Positions 51,980-61,124 of a DNA stretch of 64,000 bases are shown one piece after another. Numbering within the stretch: the stretch's first letter is position 1; each line of letters begins with the position of its first letter. The notes under the pieces were generated by a model that was not told where the DNA came from, did not search any database, and was given only the letters and a program-made list of their open reading frames with translations. The translations under genes and the position numbers were made by a program. The stretch is from contig JAAYYU010000138.1 in the NCBI GenBank assembly GCA_012515235.1, positions 1 to 64,000 on the forward strand. The letters are read 5' to 3'. This DNA is from Candidatus Anammoximicrobium sp. (GTDB taxonomy: Bacteria > Planctomycetota > Planctomycetia > Pirellulales > Pirellulaceae).

Positions 51980-54900
51980 CTACTTGACGAGCAACGACTT
52001 CTGAGCCGTCTTGCCTGAGGCCAGTTCGCGGATGGCGAGCGTCCAGGTGCCCGGCGCGTCGTTGGGGGCCAAGTCCAGGGTCAGGGTCAGCTGGCCGGCC
52101 GGCGCGGCGTGCCAGCCGCTGTGTTCAGCCGCGTTTCCTTGGGCGTCGGTCACGTCGACGCGCAGCGGCACCACGGCGTCGAGCGGACGGCCGGCGTCGT
52201 CGGTCACGGTCACGGTGACGGGAACACCGGCGGATCGCGCCGCTTCACTGGGGCCGCTGACGGTCACCTTCGCGATAGGCCGCTCGGTGATCATGTACAG
52301 CCGGCCTTCGCCGGGGCCGAACTCGGCGGCCACCTGAACGCTCCCCTCGTTCACCGCCGCGTTGACCGCTTTGCCGGCCAGCAAATCGTACACGTTGCCC
52401 GCGGGCCGGCGGACCGTGAGGACCGCCTTGGTCGGCAGGCCCTGTTCCATCACCTTGCGGTGCTGGCCGACGTAATCGCCGTAGGTCCGCCGGTCGTTGA
52501 AGGCGAACAGGTAGTCGGTTGTCCCGAACGTGCGAACCCGAAGAATCGCCTCCGGGGTGTCGGCCTCGGCGTACGGCAAGCAGGCGTCTCCCAGTTCGCT
52601 GCGCAGCTGCTTCGCCTTGTCGAGCGATTCGGTCTTGTCGTCGCTCTGGACCTGGCGAATCAGGATGTCGGGGGTCAGACGCGGGGCCAGCAACTCGTCG
52701 GCCACAAGGATGCCGCCCTGGGCCTGCCAGTCCACGATCCTGCGGGCCACGCTTTCGGTCAGGACCGGGCAGACCGGCATGACCAGCACTTGGAACGGAT
52801 CCAGCCCGTCGCGCAGGATCGTCTCGTCGTACACAATCTCCGGTTGCAGATGCGCGCGGGTCAGCACCCCGTGCATCCGGCCCACCGGGGTCCGCATGGT
52901 GCCGTAGGTGCTCCCGCCGTAGAAGATTTGCGAAGCGAAACTTTCCAGCATGGCCACGCGGGCCTTCCGGTCCGGGACGTGGAGCAGCATCGGCCCGAAG
53001 GGTTGAACCACTTTCGAGACCAGGCTGGCCAGCCGGGGGGCGGTGCCGGGATGGGTAAAGTCGTAGCCGCCCGGACGGCCCTTGTCCCACAGCGAGCCGG
53101 CGCCGTGGTACATGATCGCCCGCACCGGCCGGGCCAGTTTCTGCCACAAGGCGATTTCGAGCATATCCGGGGGGATCGTGATGAAGCGGGCTTCCGGCAG
53201 CCGCTGTTCCCATTCCGCCCACTTGCTCTTGTCGGCGGGCAGCGGGCCGGTGGTGGCGGAGCGGTACCAGATGATCTGCGTCATCTTGACAGGCTGCTGG
53301 TGCTTGGGGCCGCCCTTGCCCATGGCGAACACCTCGTCGGTGGCCAGACCCATCACCAGCGGATCGGGATAGACGTAGGTCCAATGTCCGATCCAATCGA
53401 CTTCGCCGCCGCTGCCCCACTTGCTGGGACAGCGGACCACGGGGTCCCACATCACGCGGAGGCGCGAGCCCGGAGCCGTCAGCCCTTTCCAGTCCTGAGT
53501 CAGGAAGCCCGCGTAGCCGTCTCCGCCGCCCCAAAACCATTTGTAAAAGGCCAAGATCTTGTCGTCGTCGGGCAGGATGCGGTCGTCCGGAAAGCCGGCG
53601 AGTTGGTCGTATTTCACGCCCGTCTTGGACTGGATCTGGTCCGGGATGTCGTGGCCCGACCAGGCTCGGAAGGCGGCGCGGTCCTCATCGCGGAACGACA
53701 ACTGGCTGCCGTCGCGGAACTCGGAGTCGGCGATCATCATGTCCACGGCCGGGAACATCCCCACGTTGTTGGCAACGCTGCGTCCGGCGTCGAACGCAAA
53801 CTGCTGGACCCGCGACAGCGAAAAGTTGACCATCGCGGTAGGATGGCCCTGCCGGTCGTGGCACAGGTACGGTTGACGCGCCTGCGCGTAGCTTTTCTGG
53901 CCTTTGAAGTACCCGCCCGGCGACATCTTGCCCAGCACCCGCACGCCTTGCACCAAGGCCTGGTTCAGACTCTCGCGTGTCTCGTCAAAGCGGCTGTGGA
54001 ATCCGATCGGCTCGCCCGCCTGCCAGGCCTGCATGTCCAGATGATCCATCCAGTGCAAGCTGTGGGTGAACCCCGTCTGCTTGATCTGTTCCACGCTGGC
54101 CCCGCCCCACATGACCACGGGCATGAACTCGGGGCGGCGGTTGCAGAGATGATAACTTAAGACCGCGTGGCCGGAGACCCGCTCGTTCTGCACTTGGCCC
54201 GTGGCGGCAGCCTGGAAGGCGTACTCGCCGGCCTTGCCGGCGCAGGACAGCGGCACGCGGATCTCCCGCGCTGACTCGCCCGCCAGTTCGCCGACGGAGA
54301 TTTCGCGGCGCGTCAAGCCGTCGTTGACGTGCAGCACGACTTGGGTCGTGGGCCGCGCGTCCAGGTTGCTCAACTGCACCAGCAGTGATTGTCCCTGCTC
54401 CATCCTCTCAAAAGCCGTGCGCTGGAACGGAGGGCGGATCTCGACCGCCAGCCGCGCGACCAGGGCCGACAGCCCCCGCACGATGCGCACTTGGGCCAGG
54501 TAGCCGGGCAAACCGCTATGCGTGCTGCCGGACCGCTCGCCGATCGCCAGGCTGCGCGGTCCCGGCGCGGCGGCCCCTTTGCCCGGATAGGATTTTTTGC
54601 CGACCAGGCGGCCGTCCACAAACAGCATTCCCGTACCGTTTCCGTTGTAGGCGAACGCCAGATGACGCCACGTTTCGGGGGCCATCTCGACGGGACCGGA
54701 CGCAAAGGTAATCACTTCCTCGCCCAGGCCCACGCCCGCCTGCAGACTGACGGTCTTGCCCTGGGCAAGTTGCCGGATGCTGAAGAAGTAGTCCTTGTTG
54801 TGGGCCTTGTTTTCGTGGGTGTGCGGGACGTAGGTTTTGTCGACAAGGCAGGCCGTCTTCCAATCCGGTTTCTCCGGGTTGGCTTTCAGCTTGACCCAGG

Positions 54901-55255
54901 CTTCCACCGTAAACGCGCCGGCCGGTGTCGGACCCTGCCGCCACGCGGTCGCGGCGCCGTTGGCCTTGTCCACGCCCGGCGGGTTGTCGAAGCATTCGAG
55001 GATTCCCCCAAAGTGCTCGTCGGCCACGACGCGCGCCCTGCCCGACAGCGTCAAGCCGGCGTGGCCCCGGCCATCGTTCAACTCGGCGCCCGGCTGGAAC
55101 TGCCAGATCGCCAGGACGTGGTCGCCCGTCACTTCGTCGCCGGTAAACACCATCGGCTTCCAAGCGGGCTGATCGGCAGCGGCGAGCGTCCCGCCCGCGG
55201 CGAGACAGATTACGGCGACCGGCACTGCGCGTCGAATCTTGGTCATGCAAAACAT
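51980..55255 (-). CDS. Large secreted LamG-containing, glycosidase-like protein
   Basis: A 1091-residue exported protein. AAGGAG 5 bases upstream supports ATG 55255; signal peptide to about residue 27. Residues about 45-265 resemble a LamG/concanavalin-like domain (GAFTVEAWVKLKA, WRHLAFAYNGNGTGMLFVDGRLVG, LAQVRIVRGLS). A beta-sandwich follows (270-370), then a TIM-barrel-like region with MWGGASVEQIKQTGF and SHWMDHLDMQAWQ. Further on is a class-I-amidotransferase-like region as in GH42 trimerisation domains (PFQVLVMPVCPVLTESVARRIVDWQAQGGILVADE, near 840-870). The C-terminus is an Ig-like strand block. Glycosidase activity is an inference from architecture; no GH family is assigned. Confidence 0.65.
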   Translation of the reverse strand: MFCMTKIRRAVPVAVICLAAGGTLAAADQPAWKPMVFTGDEVTGDHVLAIWQFQPGAELNDGRGHAGLTLSGRARVVADEHFGGILECFDNPPGVDKANGAATAWRQGPTPAGAFTVEAWVKLKANPEKPDWKTACLVDKTYVPHTHENKAHNKDYFFSIRQLAQGKTVSLQAGVGLGEEVITFASGPVEMAPETWRHLAFAYNGNGTGMLFVDGRLVGKKSYPGKGAAAPGPRSLAIGERSGSTHSGLPGYLAQVRIVRGLSALVARLAVEIRPPFQRTAFERMEQGQSLLVQLSNLDARPTTQVVLHVNDGLTRREISVGELAGESAREIRVPLSCAGKAGEYAFQAAATGQVQNERVSGHAVLSYHLCNRRPEFMPVVMWGGASVEQIKQTGFTHSLHWMDHLDMQAWQAGEPIGFHSRFDETRESLNQALVQGVRVLGKMSPGGYFKGQKSYAQARQPYLCHDRQGHPTAMVNFSLSRVQQFAFDAGRSVANNVGMFPAVDMMIADSEFRDGSQLSFRDEDRAAFRAWSGHDIPDQIQSKTGVKYDQLAGFPDDRILPDDDKILAFYKWFWGGGDGYAGFLTQDWKGLTAPGSRLRVMWDPVVRCPSKWGSGGEVDWIGHWTYVYPDPLVMGLATDEVFAMGKGGPKHQQPVKMTQIIWYRSATTGPLPADKSKWAEWEQRLPEARFITIPPDMLEIALWQKLARPVRAIMYHGAGSLWDKGRPGGYDFTHPGTAPRLASLVSKVVQPFGPMLLHVPDRKARVAMLESFASQIFYGGSTYGTMRTPVGRMHGVLTRAHLQPEIVYDETILRDGLDPFQVLVMPVCPVLTESVARRIVDWQAQGGILVADELLAPRLTPDILIRQVQSDDKTESLDKAKQLRSELGDACLPYAEADTPEAILRVRTFGTTDYLFAFNDRRTYGDYVGQHRKVMEQGLPTKAVLTVRRPAGNVYDLLAGKAVNAAVNEGSVQVAAEFGPGEGRLYMITERPIAKVTVSGPSEAARSAGVPVTVTVTDDAGRPLDAVVPLRVDVTDAQGNAAEHSGWHAAPAGQLTLTLDLAPNDAPGTWTLAIRELASGKTAQKSLLVK

Positions 55256-55300
55256 GATGTCTCCTTGCCGCCGGACCGCTGGACTCGCAGCGTGCGGCCT

Positions 55301-56260
55301 TTATTTCAGCACCTGGAACTCGACCGGTTTGTAGATGCCGCCGGCGCCGGCGGCGTTCAGGACACGGACGGTGATCTGATTGGACTGCCCCCAACGCAGG
55401 AAGCTGCCGACCTCGATATCGAACGGCACGTTCCAGCCCGCCGTCCCCAGGTCGTGTTCTCCGGCGTACTGGCCGTTGACCCACACCCAGGCGGATTCGT
55501 CGACGGCCTCGAACCGCAACACCGCTTCGTGGAATTCGCCCTGCGGCTTGTCTGGAGCGGTGAACTCGATCCGGTACCAGGCGATGCCCTCGAACTGCCC
55601 GACTTTTTCAGGCAGGGCGTCGTGCCACCATTGGCCGACGGCGATCTCGTGCCAGCCGGCCTCGTCCACTTGCGGCGCGAACCATTTCTGGACGTGGCCC
55701 GCTCGGCCGGGATCGGTGCGGAAACGCCAGCCCACCGTGGGCAGACTCTGGCGTGCAATCACCTCGATGGCATGGTCCCAGTTCGGACGCCGGCGCAAGG
55801 GGACATAGTCGCGATGAAAGGACCAGAAGGCGCCCGCGGCCAACTTGCGGACTTCGTTGTCGGCGTCCTGGGCGGCCTGCAGCAGGGCGCCCGTGACTTC
55901 GCCGGTCCGCGGCTGGTAGGCCCGCAGTTCCTCGACCGCTACGATCCGCACCAACGGGCTTGGGTCCTGCAGGGCTTCCCGATACAACGCGACCGCCTCG
56001 ACGCCCAGCAAACGGCGGAGCAGGCGGACCGCGTTGCGGCGAATCACCACGTCCTGATCCTTGGTCAGCGCCACGATGGCCGGCGTCGCCTCCGGGCCCA
56101 GTTCCATCAGCTTGCGGGCAGCCTGGCGGCGTGCAAGCCCCGTCTTGGCGGCGATTTCCTTCTGGAGTTCCGCTACGGCCCCCGGCTCCGCCCACAGCCA
56201 CGGCGTTGTCCCCCAGGCTAACAGCAGCACGCCCACGCGGATCGTCAAGGATGGGATCAA
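55301..56260 (-). CDS. Secreted HEAT-repeat protein with a C-terminal jelly roll
   Basis: A 319-residue exported protein. The start is TTG 56260: the sequence TAAGGAG just upstream supplies both the previous gene's stop and the ribosome binding site. The new protein then opens with a signal peptide (IPSLTIRVGVLLLAWG). Residues about 35-150 carry HEAT-like helical repeats (ELGPEATPAIVALTKDQDVVIRRNAVRLLRRL, PSPLVRIVAVEELRAY). Residues about 190-319 look like the sugar-binding jelly roll of glycoside hydrolase family 2 (GIAWYRIEFTAP, ESAWVWVNGQYAGEHDLG). No catalytic residues are evident, so binding is more likely than hydrolysis. Confidence 0.7.
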   Translation of the reverse strand: MIPSLTIRVGVLLLAWGTTPWLWAEPGAVAELQKEIAAKTGLARRQAARKLMELGPEATPAIVALTKDQDVVIRRNAVRLLRRLLGVEAVALYREALQDPSPLVRIVAVEELRAYQPRTGEVTGALLQAAQDADNEVRKLAAGAFWSFHRDYVPLRRRPNWDHAIEVIARQSLPTVGWRFRTDPGRAGHVQKWFAPQVDEAGWHEIAVGQWWHDALPEKVGQFEGIAWYRIEFTAPDKPQGEFHEAVLRFEAVDESAWVWVNGQYAGEHDLGTAGWNVPFDIEVGSFLRWGQSNQITVRVLNAAGAGGIYKPVEFQVLK

Positions 56261-56271
56261 GCGGATGCTCC

Positions 56272-58548
56272 TTATCGCGTTTCGTAGCCGAATTCCAGGA
56301 CCACCGGCTCGCGCACGCCTCGCAGAGTCACCGATCCGGCGTCGAACGTGTCGAGCGGCTTGCCCGCCGCCCGGACGCGCTGGATCGGCTTGCCCTCGGG
56401 ATGCCGCACGAACAAGCGGATCTCCTGGGGCGGGTTTCGCACCGGCGGCGTCAGCCGCGCCGTGATTCGCCCCTGGTCCGCGGCCGACTCCAGCGTGTAA
56501 CTCACCGGCCCGAAGGCCGTCGGAGCCTGGACGACCTCCACGCGCTGCTGCGGCTTGAGCCAATGCTGCGGAGCGGCTTGGGCCAGGATCAAGCGGTCGC
56601 CTTCTTCGCGCACGAGCATCATCCGCAGCAGCCGCAGTTGCTGGGTGCCGGACCGCAGGTGGGGCAGCGTCAGTTGGTTGTTCCCCGTGCGGATATCGGT
56701 ACACTCGACGCCGCTGTACGTGCTGCGCGACATCCCGTAGGCCAGGGCGCCGTACAGTCCGAGGATCGCCTTTCTAGGCTGGCCGCGTTTGAGCATCTCC
56801 AGCCAGTAGCCGTAGGTAAAGCCGTGGTCGATCCAATTGAAGAACGTACACTGGCCGGCGCACAAGCCGCCGCGCTGTTCCAGGGCCTCGATCAGCAGCG
56901 TGGCGTGGGGATCGGCCGCCGCAAAGAACTCGTTGTCCAAGATCATCGAAGCGAACAGGCTGTAGTACCCGGTCGATCCGTAGCCGGCCTTCTCCAGCCA
57001 GCCCCGCGACGCCGGCAGGATCGGCAGCAGGCGCTGGCCTTCGCGCTCCAAGACGGCTTGCCGCATCGCCGCCTCGATGTCGCGGCGATACTCGGCCGCC
57101 TCCGCCGCGATGCGTTCGGCGTCGGGCTTGCGGTCCACGATCTGCAGGCATCGCGCGGCCGCCTCCAGCCCGACGCAGACCGCCGTGTCGGACAGAAAAC
57201 TGAAATCGGGTTCGGGATAGTCGCCGCTGGGCTGGTACTTGATCAGCCCCCAGGTCGGCGAGCCGGGCGTCTGTCCCTCCCGCTCCTTCGCCCGCCGAGC
57301 GATCGACCAACCACACACCCGCACGATCGTCTCCGCGGTCCGCGCCAGCCACGCCTTGTCGCCCGTATAGCGATAGTGGTCTTCGATCGCCATCAGCAGG
57401 GTTCCGGAGTCGGACAGGCCGAACGCCGTTTTCAGTTCGCCGTCGGGCCGGACCAGCGTGCAGATTGAATCGAGGTACTTTCCGGCCTCCTCCGGATAGC
57501 CGTACTGGTCGAAGGCCCGGCAGCTCTGGATCGCCGCGATTCCCCAGACCAGTTCGTAGAACCCCGATCCGTCGTGCGGAAAATACCGCTCCCCCTCCTT
57601 GTCGACGTTGGTGAACAGATAGCCCAGCCAGGCCCGGTAGGCGTCGTTAATCCGCTGCTCCGGCACGCGGATCGTCATTGCCCGGCGGATCCGTTCCCGC
57701 CATGCCTGGGCCGTCTCCTCCCGGCGCCGATCGAACTCCGCCGGCTCAACCGGCTCGACGCCCGCAAAGCCGCCGGCAAACGGGAGCTTGGCGCGCCTGC
57801 CGCCCTTCTGGAACTCAGGCGAATCCTTGTCGATCTCGCTGTCGGGCAGAATCCCGTCGCGCGGGAGGCGCAAGCACAGTCGCCGCTGGTCGCCGGGAGC
57901 CAGGTCGTACTCCCAGCTTCCCAAAGGCACATAGCGAGGCGCCCGGCCGCACACTGCCTGCTGGGCCAGGTCCACGTGCGCGTTTGCCGTCGTCGGGTTC
58001 TTGATCTCCAGGCCCACGTAAGCCCACAGCCGGCCGTCGGGGTCCATGTCCTGTGACCAGGCAAAGATCGTCTGCTGATACTGGACGCCCTCGAATGTGA
58101 ACGGCACGCTGACGATCGGCAGATACCCGTCCATCAACCGCTTCGAGTCCGGAGGATTGCCGTGCCCATAACGGGTTTGTTGGCCCTTTTTGCCCAACAG
58201 GAAATAGAGGCTGGCCTTGTTCTCCGGCGAGGCATTCGGGTACGCCTCGCCGGGCTGCCCGTCGTCTCGTTGGAGGTTATTCAGTTCGATTTCGCCGTAG
58301 CGGGTCACGACGAACTCCCGCGCGCTCTCCAGCACGCCCAGCGCCTCGCGCGGCGCGGCGAGCATCGGATAGTACTTGGCCACCGCCTCGAACGTCGGGT
58401 CCTGGGCCGCGGCCAACTCGACCTGCGCCACGGGATCGGGACCGCGGTGCAGCTTTTCCTCTGGGACTTTCCACGGCTGGGCCGCGGCCCCGGCCACCAG
58501 CACACCCCAGGCAACCACCGCCATCCGCCACGCATTCTTGCCAAACAT
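56272..58548 (-). CDS. Secreted (alpha/alpha)6-barrel glycosidase-like protein
   Basis: A 758-residue exported protein; GGGAGGTG upstream and a signal peptide ending AGAAAQP support ATG 58548. After an N-terminal beta-sandwich (to about 270), the centre has paired helices typical of six-hairpin glycosidases: GSGFYELVWGIAAIQSCRAFDQYGYPEEAGKYL, DSGTLLMAIEDHYRYTGDKAW, and FFNWIDHGFTYGYWLEMLKRGQ. The last 120 residues are a beta-sheet domain. Candidate acid residues (for example in the EDHYRYTGD and DIRTGNNQLTLPHL regions) cannot be fixed. It is the first gene of an operon with the HEAT protein (11 bases apart). Confidence 0.62.
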   Translation of the reverse strand: MFGKNAWRMAVVAWGVLVAGAAAQPWKVPEEKLHRGPDPVAQVELAAAQDPTFEAVAKYYPMLAAPREALGVLESAREFVVTRYGEIELNNLQRDDGQPGEAYPNASPENKASLYFLLGKKGQQTRYGHGNPPDSKRLMDGYLPIVSVPFTFEGVQYQQTIFAWSQDMDPDGRLWAYVGLEIKNPTTANAHVDLAQQAVCGRAPRYVPLGSWEYDLAPGDQRRLCLRLPRDGILPDSEIDKDSPEFQKGGRRAKLPFAGGFAGVEPVEPAEFDRRREETAQAWRERIRRAMTIRVPEQRINDAYRAWLGYLFTNVDKEGERYFPHDGSGFYELVWGIAAIQSCRAFDQYGYPEEAGKYLDSICTLVRPDGELKTAFGLSDSGTLLMAIEDHYRYTGDKAWLARTAETIVRVCGWSIARRAKEREGQTPGSPTWGLIKYQPSGDYPEPDFSFLSDTAVCVGLEAAARCLQIVDRKPDAERIAAEAAEYRRDIEAAMRQAVLEREGQRLLPILPASRGWLEKAGYGSTGYYSLFASMILDNEFFAAADPHATLLIEALEQRGGLCAGQCTFFNWIDHGFTYGYWLEMLKRGQPRKAILGLYGALAYGMSRSTYSGVECTDIRTGNNQLTLPHLRSGTQQLRLLRMMLVREEGDRLILAQAAPQHWLKPQQRVEVVQAPTAFGPVSYTLESAADQGRITARLTPPVRNPPQEIRLFVRHPEGKPIQRVRAAGKPLDTFDAGSVTLRGVREPVVLEFGYETR

Positions 58549-58724
58549 GAGTACGCACCTCCCACGCTGAAACCCCGAACTCCCGCTGACCGCGTCGGCG
58601 GGACCCTCGCAACGCCGTCACCTTGTCCGCCGGCACACAAGGCGGCATGACGCCAGCCGCCGGGATCACGGTTGATCCGGAACCGGTGGCCTTTGCCATT
58701 CCGCCCGGCCTTTTCTTTCGACCA

Positions 58725-60968
58725 TCACTCCGCGTCGATGAGCAACACCCGGTCGACGAAAATCGCGTCCAACTCGGGCCGGTGTCCGTGGGCGAACCAG
58801 AAGTACGCGCCGGGGACAAAGTCGATCACGCCCAAATCGATCCAGCGGAACTTCTTGTCGAACGAGCCGTCTTCGGTCGCGAAGTTTTTCACGTCCAGAG
58901 TCATGCTCTTCAGCGACTTCTTGCCCCGCGAGTCGTAGACGCCCCACGAGCCCAATCGGCCTTCCTTCGCAGTTCCCTCGCAGCGCAGCGAGGCGAGCAG
59001 GCGGTACTTGCCGCGAACCGGGGGAGTGTAGTTGGTGTTCCAATCGACCTTCGTTCCCATGCGCACGCTCTTGCCGTTCCAGCCTTGGGGATCGTCGATG
59101 ATCGTCGCCGCGTTGTTGTAGTTATTGAACGACAGGGCGTCGAAAACGACCCAGGCATCCTCCGGAAGTCCTTTGCAGATTTCCGGCGGATTCTTCTGCG
59201 CGACGAATCCGGCCTTCAGGCCTTCCAGGTACAAGTCGAATTTCCCTTCCTGCGAGATCACGGCGGCTTTGGTCTTGAACCGCTTGCACAGCTGGGCGAA
59301 CTCTTCGGCCGCCGCCAGCGGATCTTTGGGACCGAGGAACGGCAGTTTCTTTTCCCGCGCTTCGCAGCGCAGCGGGTAGTATCGGCTAAGCCAGACGTGG
59401 TCGATGCCCATCTTGCTTTTGCGCAACCGGCGCAATTGGTCGGAATCGGGGCCGGAAACCTTCGTCGCCGTCTCGACCGCCTTGTTCATGATCTCCGTCA
59501 CCCGGTTCAGCGTCGGCAGATCGATCCATTTCGCCGAGTTCATGCCGAAGCAGCCCAGATAGATCTTCTCCTTTTCCGCTTGGGCAATCAGCACGTCCCA
59601 ATACTGCTTGATCAGCGGTGCGACCTCTTCGCCGTAGTAACCGCGCAGGAACTCGTCGATCAGCTTGTTCTCATCCAGTTGCGGCTCCCACATCACGCGC
59701 AGCAACAGCCAGTTCTTCAGCTCGCAGAAGTCGTCGCCTTCGCCCTCGGCAAACAGGCCGATCGCCCCGTGCTTGATGAAATAGCGGACGTTCGGCGCCA
59801 GCACGCGCAGGTTCGGATGCGGCCCCAGGTAGTCGTTATAGTTGGTCGTATAGTCCCAGATGAACAGATACTTGGCAAGCTTGCTCCAGCCTTCGATGTC
59901 CGCGGCGAACTTGACGTTCTGCTCGCCGTCCAGAGGCTGGATAAAGGAGCATTCAATCGTACACAGCCGAATCAAAACGTTGTGCCGCGGCTTCATCGTC
60001 TTGGGCGGCTTACGGGTGTATTGATACGCCAGCGATTCCACCAGGACGTCCGGGAATTCCTTCTCCACCGCCTCGGCCACTTTGTTCAGCATCAGCACGA
60101 GCGTCCCGGCGTGGCTCTCCTCCGCGTCGTCGACCGCCTTGCATTTCTCACACGTACAGAACCCGCGCCAGTCGTTCTGGGAAACGTCGATCATCTTGGC
60201 GCCGGGGTTTTTCCGCAGCGTTTCCAGGACGTTCTTGATCAACTCCTGGATCATCTCTTCATTGGTCAAGCACAGCTGGGCGTGTTCGTGCTTGCGTTTG
60301 CCGTCGATTTCCGAGTACCAGTCCGGATGGTCCGCGAAGTACTTTTCCGGCGGGAGGTACTTGTAGAACGAATGGACGAAATTGATGATCCGAACCGCGC
60401 CGCCGTATTCCGGGGTCAGGAAGCCGTTGCCCTTCATGCGTGCGGAAAACACCGTCGGCTGGGCGTCGCGATGGTACATTTCTCGCGAGATCATCTGCGG
60501 CGCGTAGGAGACGTTCAATTCGTCCGGGACGGTCAGCGTGGGTTTCTTCGGCAGGAAGGTGTCTGCGGGCGTCCACCAGCGGACCCCGACCACGTCCTGC
60601 AGGAACGAGTAGACCGCGTACAGGCAGCCGCGTTTTTCGTGCCCGGCGAGAATCAGGTTTCCGCCGTCCAGCTTGATCAGGATTTCGTCGAACTTGTAAT
60701 CCTTTTTCGGGGCCTTGGCCGTGTTGCCGACGAAGATCAGCGACGTGCCGTCGGCGGGCGCGTCCTGTTCAGCCAGCGTCGGGAAATCCGCGCCGGTCAC
60801 GAGCTTCAGGTGCTCGGCCAGTTCGCGCGCGGCGGTCTGCTCGACCAATGCCGGTTCCGCGGGCAAGACGATCTTCCAGCCGGTGGCCCCGTCCCTGGCC
60901 AGTTCAGCGGAATACAACCCGGTCTGCAAAAACGGCAGACACAACACGAAGAGCAGAGTTCTTTTCAT
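58725..60968 (-). CDS. Secreted DUF4838-containing protein, glycoside hydrolase-like
   Basis: A 747-residue exported protein; ATG 60968 (GGAAG 4 bases upstream) opens a signal peptide (MKRTLLFVLCLPFLQTGLYS). Residues about 20-120 resemble the N-terminal domain of alpha-glucuronidases (EQTAARELAEHLKLVTGADFP, GRWW-like VVGVRWWTPAD). The centre is DUF4838 with SQNDWRGFCTCEKCKAVDDAEESHAG, KPRHNVLIRLCTIECSF and LFIWDYTTNYNDYL. The C-terminus is a carbohydrate-binding-like sandwich. The family is thought to include GH-type barrels, but no activity is firmly known. It is divergent from the beta-propeller gene. Confidence 0.8.
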   Translation of the reverse strand: MKRTLLFVLCLPFLQTGLYSAELARDGATGWKIVLPAEPALVEQTAARELAEHLKLVTGADFPTLAEQDAPADGTSLIFVGNTAKAPKKDYKFDEILIKLDGGNLILAGHEKRGCLYAVYSFLQDVVGVRWWTPADTFLPKKPTLTVPDELNVSYAPQMISREMYHRDAQPTVFSARMKGNGFLTPEYGGAVRIINFVHSFYKYLPPEKYFADHPDWYSEIDGKRKHEHAQLCLTNEEMIQELIKNVLETLRKNPGAKMIDVSQNDWRGFCTCEKCKAVDDAEESHAGTLVLMLNKVAEAVEKEFPDVLVESLAYQYTRKPPKTMKPRHNVLIRLCTIECSFIQPLDGEQNVKFAADIEGWSKLAKYLFIWDYTTNYNDYLGPHPNLRVLAPNVRYFIKHGAIGLFAEGEGDDFCELKNWLLLRVMWEPQLDENKLIDEFLRGYYGEEVAPLIKQYWDVLIAQAEKEKIYLGCFGMNSAKWIDLPTLNRVTEIMNKAVETATKVSGPDSDQLRRLRKSKMGIDHVWLSRYYPLRCEAREKKLPFLGPKDPLAAAEEFAQLCKRFKTKAAVISQEGKFDLYLEGLKAGFVAQKNPPEICKGLPEDAWVVFDALSFNNYNNAATIIDDPQGWNGKSVRMGTKVDWNTNYTPPVRGKYRLLASLRCEGTAKEGRLGSWGVYDSRGKKSLKSMTLDVKNFATEDGSFDKKFRWIDLGVIDFVPGAYFWFAHGHRPELDAIFVDRVLLIDAE

Positions 60969-61124
60969 GGTTCTTCCGTATAATTCTCGGAGGTGCGTTG
61001 CGAAAAAACACTTGCCGTCGGGCTTCCGGATAATACCACGGCCGATCAGCAACGCCCAGACCCGGTTCGGCGCGGCCGAAGGTGTGAGGAGGTTTCACGG
61101 CAATCTCGAGAGAGGATCACGATC

